Positions 55,545-64,000 of a stretch of 64,000 bases of DNA are shown in pieces; within the stretch, counting starts at the first letter, position 1, and every line of letters starts with the position of its first letter. Origin of the DNA: Strongyloides papillosus (lineage: Eukaryota; Nematoda; Chromadorea; Rhabditida; Strongyloididae); contig SRSI01000010.1 of assembly GCA_005656395.1 (NCBI GenBank), positions 682,001 to 746,000 on the forward strand, read 5' to 3'. The translations under genes and the position numbers were made by a program. A model generated the notes under the pieces. That model was not told where the DNA came from. It saw only the letters and a program-made list of their open reading frames with translations, and did not search any database.

Positions 55545-57206
55545 TTAATTTTTTAATATATTTTGACTAGTTGATAAAGAATTTCCACTATGTATACTTT
55601 TTTCTGTATCTTGTGAAATATTACTGTTTGATAGTTCTATTGAAAATATATCATTATAATTTTTGTCATTAAATAATTTAAATGGCACCATTTTTTTATA
55701 ATATATTATCCATAATATAATTGCTCCGGAAAGAAAACTGATATGTATAATCCAGACAACTTTTAATCCTGCATAATCAAAAATGTACCCTATAAAAGGT
55801 GGTGATATCATTTGAGAAATACCTTTTGACATATTTAAAGTACCTTGCTCAAATGCTTGCCTTCTTGGACCAATAATTTTTGAAAATAATGTATTCAAGC
55901 AAATATTTACAGCACTATATGTACTTCCAATTATAATTGTATGAGTGATATAATATAAATAAGGATTACATGGAGTTAAAGATTCACACCATGAATGTTT
56001 TAGTATATTGCAACCAACAGATGTATTATTAAAATAAGTTATTGTTGAATTGTATACTAAAACATTTTTATATAAACCATAGGGGTACGTAATAATGTGA
56101 AATAATATCATCCAGAATGTACAAATAATAATTGTGTTGCGTAGTGATACACTTAAAATAGAATATTTAAATAAAAATAATTGTTTAAAAAACTTACTAA
56201 TTTTCAATTTTAACAAATACATATAACAATGATATCAACAAAGCAATAATTGCTCTACCTGTGTTAGCTAGACTAATTACATTTACAGATTCTAGTGCAG
56301 TAAATGAAAAAACAGACATTGAAATTACGGCAGCTAAAGTTTCGAGATTTGTTGATATAAATGTTTGACAAAATCTTGTTAAATAACAAATTAATATGCT
56401 TTTAAAATTATATGGTGGAAGAGATAAATAACTATTATTTGGTGTTTCCAAAATATCAACATATACCTCTTCGAAAAAAAAGAATACAAAAAAGAAATTA
56501 ATTATAACAAAAAGACATGCTGCAAGAGCAGGTGCATTAAACATATGAATACGAAATAAGTTTAGTATATTAATTCCAGGATGTCCTAAATGAACAAATA
56601 TTAATTGAAGAGCAGGTCCTAAAAAAATAATTATTTTATAAGAGTATATTATTATTACCACAAAAAGCTCCAACAGCCATAGTTCCAGTGATATATGCTA
56701 TACATTTTGATCTATCTTGTGGTAGACTTGCCCCTGATATATAGGCTTTCATTAAACTAACATTGCTGGCTCCAATACCAGTTATAAATCTACCAATTAA
56801 TAAAAAAATTTTTTTATCAAACGGAAGGATTTCAACATAAAAATAAATTAGATTACCCACAAATTGACAAATTAATCCAACATATAGCAATAACTTTATT
56901 TGTCTTAATTTATTACTTAAGTAACCCATTATAGGTGAAAATACTACATTACCAACACTATAGGATGATATAACAAGTCCATAGAAAAATTCTGTAGTGT
57001 TAGGATCAAACTAAAATAAATTTTTTTAATTACTTAAGCATTCTTACGGTTTTTAAAAATTGATTAGTAGAAGAAAAATAAAGTGTAAATTGAACAGCAG
57101 ATGAAAATGCAAGGAGACATACTACATGAATTGAAGTCCAAGCAGTCGCGTTCTCCATATAATGAAATGTTCCATTTTTTTCTTTGTTATCTAATTTTTT
57201 TGCCAT
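55545..57206 (-). CDS. MFSD8/CLN7 lysosomal MFS transporter
   Basis: Major facilitator family protein of lysosomes; human MFSD8 mutations cause neuronal ceroid lipofuscinosis type 7, and a chloride channel activity has been reported. Four exons, 57048-57206, 56659-57010, 56198-56618 and 55545-56151, with all junctions in frame, give 512 residues (human 518). Landmarks are WTSIHVVCLLAFSSAVQFTL in TM1, SYSVGNVVFSPIMGYLSNKL (MFS signature loop), GRFITGIGASNVSLMKAYIS, and VGAFCGPALQLIFVHLGHPG, which crosses the second junction and matches GPVFQTCFTFLGEKG. After TM10, KIIGPRRQAFEQGTLNMSKG is the family's typical block. Twelve spans are visible. The exon 3-4 junction (phase 2) restores frame through TA|T. 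The C-terminal tail is Ser/Asn rich. Confidence 0.92.
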
Positions 57207-59301
57207 TATTACTGTCAAATTATGCGAATATCACTTTTAATAGATTATATTTGTAATATATGTTGTTAATTTAATTATCACCTAAAAAACCAAATTTTAT
57301 AATATAATATTATATTCGTAATTTTTGTTTGTTAAAAATTTCACTAAACTAGCAAATTAAATAAATTGAATTTTTAATATTATTATCTTCATGGAAAATC
57401 AATAGATAACTTCATTAAAATATGTATCAAGAATATCTGATTTATAACAAAAGTTGTTGCTGTTTTTTACAACACAATTAAAACAAAATAAAAATGTTGA
57501 ATTAAATGTTAAATTAGTGATTTTTAGTTAATCGTCTGATCATGAAAATTTAAAATAAGCTTTTTATATATTTCATAAAAAATTAAAAATATAAAAAGTA
57601 TTGGAAAATATTTGAAATTTAAATTTATAGTTTCAAATTATATTAGTAGAAAAATAAAAAAATCTTAATATTTCTATTTTTAAGGAAAAAAAATATTAAT
57701 CATATTAATTTAGATTGAATTATGTATTGAATTACGAATATACGATATTAATAAATTTTTAATCAATTTACTTTGAATTTTCCTGAATAATTTTCTAATT
57801 TATTTATAAAGTTAGAAGTTTTAAAATTTTGAACATAATTAAAACAGAAAATTTCCTTAATTTTTAACAATTAAATTTATTAAAACTTGTTTCATTATAA
57901 TTGTTTAATTATTCATATTGGTTCCTAAATATTTATTGTCAGAAGTTTTTAATAATTAATAATTTCACAGGAAAGTAAGAAATGCCACTAATAGTATTCG
58001 AAGCTTCGATCTATATTTAGATTCCAGCTCTAATCTACTTAATAACAACAAATAAGTTGCCGATTTTTTTATACTTGATGTTTGTAAACATGACTACTTG
58101 ATATCGTAAAATGATTTATCATTATATGTAGTATTTTGCCATCTTATGACATTTTGTTTTGGTTAATTTTCATGATTCTCTTAAACTTTAAATATTAATA
58201 ACTTGATCTTTCTTTGTCTTTATCTTTAATGCGCTATTTAACATTGTAAAATATATATTTTTATCATTCTGATCATTATTATAAATATTCACAAAGTTAA
58301 TAATTTTTATGTATTAGAATAATTTATATTTTTATGATTCATTCGATATATACTGATTTATATGATATTCAAAAATCACTGTACTTGATTTTTGTTTAAT
58401 ATTAATGTTTTAAATTAAACAATTTTTTTGTCCCAAATTAAAGCAATTTAGAATTTACATTTTAAGAATAAAAAATCGATTTATCAGTTTTTAATTGTTA
58501 GTAGTTAAAATATTTAGTAATAATAATGATTGAATTGATTTACCTTACACTTTTCTGCTGGGTTTTGTAATTTTTCTAAATAAAATTATGGCATTAGCGT
58601 TGTAGATAATCATACTATAGTTAGATTAAACTACATAGTAATGACATTAATCCTTATGGCAAATATTATTTTAAGTTTTTTTTGCAAATTAAAAATTTTA
58701 TCATACCATCTTAATAATAAATTTTTTTTATTTCAAGGCAAAATTGTTTGAATCGATATTAATTATTATTTTGGTTATAAACTTTGAAATATTGCAAGCG
58801 AAAAAAGATATGTTAATTTGCAAATACTTTATTCTTTTCTTGTAATTACATATTTTTAATTAAGGTATACTGTTTGGTAACATAATTATTTAGTGTTATT
58901 GAAATTTATTGTTTGCCATCAATCTTTTCTATGCATATAATACTAATGGTTTCTGTGTTTTTATTTGCAACTTATATTATATATGAATTTTATAGTGTTT
59001 AGAGTCTATAATTTTTGTTTAACCTTAGCATTCTTACTGTATTAAAAAAGGTTCAGTAAAGTTCTAAATTGTCATAAAAAGTTCATGAAATTTTAACAAA
59101 AACTTCATATTAATATGATTTAAACGATACAAGTATTATTATATAGTAATAAAAAGAAAATTATAAAATTATCATAAAATAGTTAGAAATTAATGAAATA
59201 ATTTTATTAATAAAATTTTTCAATAAATTATTTGGTATTGTAATAATACATTTATTAAGAATTTTTTATTAAGAGACTTTTTACATGAAAAATTAAGAAT
59301 G
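57207..59301. other. intergenic, 2.1 kb
   Basis: Very AT-rich region between MFSD8 (-) and the snoRNA locus. TCGAAGCTTCGA near 57999 is a short perfect palindrome containing GAA-N2-TTC. Nothing else supportable. Confidence 0.4.
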
Positions 59302-59403
59302 TGGTGAAGAAGGTATTCCCTCACGCAGTTGTTTCCCTTGATAAAAGGACATAACAAAAATTGCGAGATCAAAGCATCTGGTTTCGATGGCTCTTGCAAT
59401 CAC
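59302..59403 (+). promoter_or_regulatory. probable Pol III leader of the snoRNA, with A/B-box-like words and hairpin
   Basis: Less AT-rich than its surroundings. TGGTGAAGAAGG at 59302-59313 fits the A-box pattern TRGYnnAnnnG. GGTTTCGATGG at 59380-59390 resembles a B box (GGTTCGAnnCC) with one inserted T. The B-box-like word sits in the loop of a hairpin formed by TTGCGAGA (59361-59368) and TCTTGCAA (59392-59399). A transcribed, processed leader upstream of a snoRNA is known from yeast snR52. The role here is inferred. Confidence 0.4.
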
Positions 59404-59489
59404 TGGGAACTATGATGACCGTATAGTTCAGCTGATGAGTCTATGCTGAATAACAAATTTAGTCTTTCACCCCTATCTGACAATTCCCA
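59404..59489 (+). ncRNA. box C/D snoRNA, U80/snR60 type, 28S rRNA guide
   Basis: Guides 2'-O-methylation of large-subunit rRNA. The terminal stem is TGGGAA (59404-59409) with TTCCCA (59484-59489). Box C is ATGATGA (59412-59418), box D' is CTGA (59432-59435), box C' is ATGCTGA (59443-59449) and box D is CTGA (59477-59480). The guide before D, TTAGTCTTTCACCCCTAT, is complementary to the conserved 28S sequence AUAGGGGCGAAAGACUAA with a single mismatch. The guide before D', CGTATAGTTCA, pairs with UGAACUAUGC. By the D+5 rule the targets are the second G of GGGG and the second A of GAAC, equivalent to human 28S G1612 and A1521 (yeast G908 and A817), which lie 91 nt apart. The same pair is served by human SNORD80 and yeast snR60. 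It ends 39 nt before the chemoreceptor stop codon on the other strand. Confidence 0.92.
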
Positions 59490-59490
59490 C

Positions 59491-59498
59491 TTTTTTTT
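59491..59498 (+). terminator. RNA polymerase III-type T-run terminator
   Basis: Eight T directly after the closing stem of the snoRNA, in a spot where the stem end is followed by AC. It suggests independent Pol III transcription rather than processing from an intron. Confidence 0.6.
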
Positions 59499-59528
59499 AA
59501 GATTTACAGCTTGTTAGTAATTTATTAA

Positions 59529-60543
59529 TTACACCAACATAGTAGAGCGTTTATATTGAATTGCAATTTCAATTGATTTTTTCTTTTTAAAAAGATTTAG
59601 TAAAATATTTCTTATTGGTGAAGAAACATATAGCAATAACCAAGCACTTGGAAATATTGTCAAATCATTAACAATTGGAAATATCATAACCATAATGTAA
59701 AAATTACTATACTGTTTTGTTTCATTAAAGTAGCCACTTACATACTATGTAAAAAAGTATTATATTTAGGAGTAAAATCAAACATACATTATCAATTCCA
59801 AGAATTAATTGTCCAATAAAACCAATTAAAGCTGTTAAAAAGAAATTTCTTTCTCGAACAAAATTAAATTTATTTTTTCCATTTCCTTGTGTCGTTATTT
59901 TATTAGTTTCTTTACTCATTTTAATTAAAATTAATAATGTAGACATATTAACAATTAAACCGGTAGCAAGGAAAATAAATGATAACATACTCGTAACTAA
60001 AAATGAATTATACCATGCTGCATTGTTTGACAACCATTTTGCTCTAAATCCAATATTTATGTCTGAGGAATTTTGTAAAACATAACACATTGAATCACAT
60101 AAAATTGGCCATGTTAAAAATATTGATAATCCAAACATTAAAAATAAAGAAATAGGTAAAAATTTTTCCCATATGAATTTGTGTTTAATAGGAAATTTTA
60201 GTGAAGTAAATCTGTTGACACTAAGAAAAAATGTTCCAATTAATTGACCGATATTAGACCATGATCTTAAAAATTCTAATACTCTTACATCCGTTTTATT
60301 TAAATAAAAATTATAATAAATGTTTAAAAAAATTCCATAATTTGGAAAACGGTGATGCAATGTGAATGCTATATATGATAAAATATCAATTATCCCATTC
60401 CAAAAAAGTAATGAATAAAAAGTTGAATTGAATTTGTTTTTCATCGATGGTAAAATTAAAATAACTTGAATAGCTATTAAGAGCAATAAAGACGGTATTT
60501 CAAATATAGCGGCACATATAAATATAATATTTTGATATATCAT
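59529..60543 (-). CDS. nematode 7TM chemoreceptor, Srg/Srv type
   Basis: Two exons, 59746-60543 and 59529-59711, are joined in phase 0 through a GTATGT donor and AAACAG acceptor (34-nt intron), giving 326 residues, the usual length. Seven spans are visible. TM1 is IFEIPSLLLLIAIQVILILP. TM3 is followed by the conserved SVNRFTSLKFPIKHKFIWEK, the family's intracellular loop 2 (NRF/NRY-type motif). TM5 and TM6 lie around TSMLSFIFLATGLIVNMSTL and FFLTALIGFIGQLILG. The second exon provides TM7 and a basic tail (PSAWLLLYVSSPIRNILLN). An alternative donor (GTAAGT four nt later) would give a stop. Srg and Srv cannot be told apart by eye. It is probably expressed in sensory neurons. Confidence 0.82.
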
Positions 60544-61025
60544 TTTTTCAAACTTTGGAAGTTGAAATAATTTTAAAATAGTTATATATCTAAATATTAG
60601 AAAAAAGTATAAATATCATAAGTTCCAAAAATTTTACTTCTAAAATAATATTTTATGATTTTAAATAGGTTGGCACTTGAAGATAATGTAATGTTTTTAT
60701 GTGAAAATATTACATAATTTGTTAAATTTTATTTTATTCATGTAAAAATATTAATTGCTTTTGAAAAATATAATTAAGTATCTTTAAATGGAATTTATAA
60801 ATTGTAATATAATAATTTAGTTTTCATAATAAAGTTAATTGATTTTTGATTAAATAAACCAAATAACTATTGTTTGTGATATAATAAAGTGAAAACTCTG
60901 AATATAAAGATTTATTTGAAAGATAAACAACTTTTAAAAGTTTGTTTTTTAAATAGATTTATATGTTATTTATAATAGAAGATAACTTAAAAAAAGTACT
61001 TCATTATTTTCTCACATAATTTCTT
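60544..61025. other. intergenic, 482 bp
   Basis: AT-rich spacer, promoter of the chemoreceptor and 3' UTR of the repeat protein. Nothing else seen. Confidence 0.4.
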
Positions 61026-64000
61026 CTATTTTTTATGTTTTCTCAGATTTTTTCTTCTGCATTTTTTCTGACTTCTAATTATTGGTCTGCTTGTCGTTTC
61101 TACTTTTTGAATACTTGTTGTAAATCTACGTCTTGTCGTAGTAACATCCTTATCGTTTCTTAACCAATTTCTTCTTGAAGTAAAGCGACTTCTATAATCA
61201 TGAGGATACTTTTTTGTTACTTTACCATTATGAGGATTAGGTGGCTGACGAAGAGGATAATTAGAACCTCTTTTTATTTCAAAATGATGTAAAATAATTT
61301 CTTTGTTGTAAAATTTGTTGTTTGGATGTACAAAACCATAAAATGGGAAAATTGGTAGTCTTGGTACTTCATTAACAGTTCTAACTGATCGATAATCAGT
61401 TTCATTAATAGGATTTGAATCTTTTGGTAAGAATATACGAACCGTTGGAAGTATAATACTACCTTCTCTAATAGGTAACCAATGGGTAAATGTATAAATA
61501 TGAAGAGTACGTTTACGGCTATTTCTATCTCCAACATAATTGTAATATAGTTGAGGACCAAAAGTATAATGATTATTAAAATCAATATCTTTAGGTAAGG
61601 GTGCAAGATCATACAAAATACCAGCATTTGAATTTCGTTCCATAAAAATTCTGGGAATTCTATCGTTTATTACATTTGGTGCTTGTTGTTTAATCCTTAA
61701 TACTTCACTTTTTAAAACATAAGGTTGAATACAATAATAACATAAAATTGTTGGATAATTGTTAGTTATACGATTAATTTGTAATGGAACAACATCTTCT
61801 TCATAAACATTAGAAGGCAATTCTAACATTTTTATTTTTGCTTGTGGTAAAAAGAATCTATTGCTTCCAGATATATAAATATATGGAACTTCGTATAATA
61901 TTTTTCTATCATGAATATCATTCCATGGTCCTAGTATAAAAACTTGTAGTTGGTATTTCAATGACGTTGGTTGTCCTATCTTGACATATTTATAAAATAC
62001 AACTATCATATCGCGATATCCAGCCGTATTTGGTTCTTCTTTATGATTAAGATAAACTAACTTGTAATTATAATTATGATTATCCTTAGTTTTTTTAAAA
62101 TAGATTGTTGGTTTGTCATTAATTTCTCTTGTTGGTATTACATCATCATTTTCTAAAACTTTATTTCTTGCTCTTAAAAATGGATATGTTATTTGAGGAT
62201 ATTTTCCATTACTAAAGCAACTAATTAAACCATTAATGTCTTTATCGTTATAAAAATCTGCCCCAATGAATATTCCTTCTGGTGGTAATGGATATTTATC
62301 ATCACCATTAATTGCATATACTTCTGGTAAAGTAATTTTAAAACTCTTAACCATTTCCCAGTCAACGTGATAGTATAATGTGAAAACTGGAACGGTTGTT
62401 TGATGAAGTTTTTTGGAGACTAAGCCATAATAAATAGTAGGTTTATTAGTTGGAGTACTTTTATTGGAAATTGGAAGAATACTAAATTCAATATCTTTAT
62501 TGTCTCTTGGTCTAACATAAATTGTGGGATTTTTATTTTTTCCGGTAGTTGGGATATTATCTGTTGGTTTTAATTTTATTACCTCAACAGTATATTCTGG
62601 TTCACCAAAATTATTTTTACAACTAATTGGATAACCATTTTCTTGGTGTTGCTGAAGAAGGCAACTAAATTTAGCTTTATTTTTAGAATCCCCAATATAT
62701 TCTATTTTAGCATTTTTATCAACCAGATCATCATTTTTATCAATGTATAAATAAGATGTTTGGAAATATTTTTTACCCTGTAAAATAGCTTCAAATGGTG
62801 CATATATGTACAAATGAAGCACATACTTAATCTCTGTTGTTTTTGGCATCTTTTTATGACTATAGAATATAACTTCTTTACCAGTAAATTTATTAGTATT
62901 AGGTGATTCATTATCTTCTAATTGAATTAATTCAACTTCTGGTTTCATTCCATTATTATATTTTCTTTTATAGATAGTTGGCCTGTTATCAACATAATTT
63001 GTTGGAACTTCCTTATTGTTGTCTAAATACATAAATGAAATTGTTAAAGCTGGATATTTTATGGATGGATATTGTTTTTTTTGATGGTTGAAATATGAAA
63101 TTAATCCTATTGGCATTTTATTACCTCTCATAGCTTTATATGAACCTAGATAATTTGTTTTTACTTCATATTTAACATTTTCATTTGGAATATAAACATA
63201 TACATCAGGAATAAATATATCTCTTTGTCCAACAGAAAACCAATTATTGTAAACGAATAAAGTTATTTTATGAGTAAAAATATCTTTACTATCTCCATAA
63301 TTTTTGCTAACTTTCATTGTCCTTCTAAATTGATACCATATATGTGGTTGATTTCCAAGGCCTGTTATAATAGGATCCATTGTTTCATCTATGGGATGTG
63401 ATTTATAATGATATTTTAAATTAATAGGAGTGCGTGGACGTTCATAAATTGTAATAAACATATCTTTATTTCTTGGACTTTTAGGGATATCTTCTGAGGT
63501 TGGTAAATAAACGACATCTAAATGATGAAGAGAATCATCAAATTGATTAATTGGTGTATCTGATATCATTCCATTTGAGTCACTTGATACAATTCCTGGA
63601 GAAATAATCTTTTCATCAAATGGGCATTCTATAAATGTAGTTATAACAGTATTACCTATAACTTGATCAGTTGGATTAATCATAATATAAGCTGTTTGGA
63701 AGTAGGTAGATCCATTAATCAATTTATCGTATGGTAGATAAATATATAATTTTAATGTAAACTTTCTATCTGTATCTTTAAGGTTAACATATTTATAATA
63801 TACAATTTCTTTATTTGTATATTGTTGTTTTCCTGGTTCTTGATTAATTTTTAACTTTAGAATAGATACATCAGGATTTGTTCCATTGAAATAACTTTTT
63901 TTATACATGTTTGGAATAATCTCATTATTTTTTGGTGGTAATTGATTATGTTTTTTAAGATACAACAGATTAAGTGACAATCCTGGATAGGAAAATGGGC
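61026..64000 (-). CDS. large internally repeated protein, 5' end outside window
   Basis: The frame stays open to the right edge, so the start codon lies beyond it; at least 990 residues are present. Apart from a basic tail the protein is a tandem repeat of about 295 residues, three times here, with boundary phrases YPGLSLNLLYLKK, KYPALTISFMYLDNNKEVPT and TYPFLRARNKVLENDDVIPT followed by PTIYxK. Each unit has two related halves. Each half has beta-rich blocks such as FTLKLYIYLPYDKLINGSTY and ITLFVYNNWFSVGQRDIFIP. The last 75 residues are very rich in Lys, Arg and Thr (TTRRRFTTSIQKVETTSRPI, ending KKCRRKNLRKHKK), resembling a secreted or cuticle-bound basic tail. No family recognised. A signal peptide, if any, is off the window. 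The upstream extension LSYPG repeats the KYPxITYPxL pattern, proving that the reading frame continues. Confidence 0.85.
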   Translation of the reverse strand, partial: PFSYPGLSLNLLYLKKHNQLPPKNNEIIPNMYKKSYFNGTNPDVSILKLKINQEPGKQQYTNKEIVYYKYVNLKDTDRKFTLKLYIYLPYDKLINGSTYFQTAYIMINPTDQVIGNTVITTFIECPFDEKIISPGIVSSDSNGMISDTPINQFDDSLHHLDVVYLPTSEDIPKSPRNKDMFITIYERPRTPINLKYHYKSHPIDETMDPIITGLGNQPHIWYQFRRTMKVSKNYGDSKDIFTHKITLFVYNNWFSVGQRDIFIPDVYVYIPNENVKYEVKTNYLGSYKAMRGNKMPIGLISYFNHQKKQYPSIKYPALTISFMYLDNNKEVPTNYVDNRPTIYKRKYNNGMKPEVELIQLEDNESPNTNKFTGKEVIFYSHKKMPKTTEIKYVLHLYIYAPFEAILQGKKYFQTSYLYIDKNDDLVDKNAKIEYIGDSKNKAKFSCLLQQHQENGYPISCKNNFGEPEYTVEVIKLKPTDNIPTTGKNKNPTIYVRPRDNKDIEFSILPISNKSTPTNKPTIYYGLVSKKLHQTTVPVFTLYYHVDWEMVKSFKITLPEVYAINGDDKYPLPPEGIFIGADFYNDKDINGLISCFSNGKYPQITYPFLRARNKVLENDDVIPTREINDKPTIYFKKTKDNHNYNYKLVYLNHKEEPNTAGYRDMIVVFYKYVKIGQPTSLKYQLQVFILGPWNDIHDRKILYEVPYIYISGSNRFFLPQAKIKMLELPSNVYEEDVVPLQINRITNNYPTILCYYCIQPYVLKSEVLRIKQQAPNVINDRIPRIFMERNSNAGILYDLAPLPKDIDFNNHYTFGPQLYYNYVGDRNSRKRTLHIYTFTHWLPIREGSIILPTVRIFLPKDSNPINETDYRSVRTVNEVPRLPIFPFYGFVHPNNKFYNKEIILHHFEIKRGSNYPLRQPPNPHNGKVTKKYPHDYRSRFTSRRNWLRNDKDVTTTRRRFTTSIQKVETTSRPIIRSQKKCRRKNLRKHKK
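61311..63990 (-). repeat. three coding repeats of about 295 codons
   Basis: Units are about 63072-63990, 62199-63071 and 61311-62198, from aligned boundary phrases. They are well diverged at the protein level, with conserved Tyr, Pro and Asn positions (PTIY, YFQTxYxYI, IPxVYxxIP). They look old, not a recent DNA duplication. Confidence 0.7.

Noticed and set aside
57999..58010. TCGAAGCTTCGA palindrome as a heat-shock element
   Set aside because: Only one GAA-N2-TTC unit, far from any start codon.
1..64000. CRISPR arrays, bacterial operons, tRNA or rRNA genes, phage or viral genes
   Set aside because: None seen. The sequence is eukaryotic nuclear DNA, and no TTCGA-type tRNA B-box with matching arms was found.

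Overview
The window is nuclear DNA from a nematode, most likely a clade IV species of the Strongyloides type. By eye it is roughly three quarters A+T. Introns are few and mostly 37-50 nt, with GTAAGT-like donors and TTTTAG acceptors. Several start codons sit a few bases downstream of a TTTTAG-like site, as expected for trans-splicing. Two genes are of nematode character: a seven-transmembrane chemoreceptor of the Srg/Srv kind and a nematode-type TTBK/CK1 kinase. Most exons were joined by reading frame across short introns. All gene names come from remembered family sequences, not searches.

Layout. 1-9.5 kb (minus strand): VPS11, a PH-like protein, an unknown nuclear protein, a Gemin6-like protein and TMEM39. 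9.5-12.9 kb: AT-rich, apparently empty. 12.9-15.3 kb (plus): two unknown proteins, the second secreted and preceded by a TATA box and TTATCA (GATA) motifs. 15.7-19.6 kb (minus): a tight group of mitochondrial L35, ALG11 and YKT6. 19.6-23.5 kb: apparently empty. 23.5-28.3 kb (plus): a tetraspanin and an 804-residue TMUB-like membrane protein. 29.5-33.0 kb (minus): GILT thiol reductase and an essential myosin light chain. 34.0-34.5 kb (minus): a short NNT-like exon fragment and a broken Merlin/IS1016-type transposase. 35.0-41.4 kb (minus): SCC2/NIPBL, ALKBH4 and a two-box HMG protein. 41.4-43.6 kb: a locally GC- and CpG-richer stretch with inverted repeats. 43.6-48.4 kb: a CHH/ITP-type neuropeptide (-), TTBK-like kinase (+), NR2E-type nuclear receptor (-) and ZFAND2B-like AN1 protein (-). 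48.9-52.4 kb: TMEM161 and EIPR1 (+), then an unknown Cys-rich membrane protein (-). 53.9-57.2 kb: EED/MES-6 (+) and MFSD8/CLN7 (-), tail to tail. 59.3-60.5 kb: a box C/D snoRNA of the U80/snR60 type (+) and the chemoreceptor (-). 61.0 kb to the right edge: an internally repeated protein whose 5' end lies outside the window.

Many of the genes act on membrane traffic and lysosomes (VPS11, YKT6, EIPR1, MFSD8, GILT, TMEM39, ALG11). Others act on chromatin (SCC2, EED, HMG). I see no evidence that these form one system. Close same-strand spacing with an acceptor before the downstream start suggests operon-like pairs: ALG11-YKT6 and TMEM161-EIPR1, less surely L35-ALG11, TMEM39-Gemin6 and ALKBH4-SCC2.

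Most unusual items: the U80/snR60-type snoRNA with its own T-run terminator, the Merlin relic, the Gemin6-like gene, the CHH/ITP-like peptide, the enlarged TMUB-like protein, the altered P-box of the nuclear receptor, and the three-repeat protein at the right edge.
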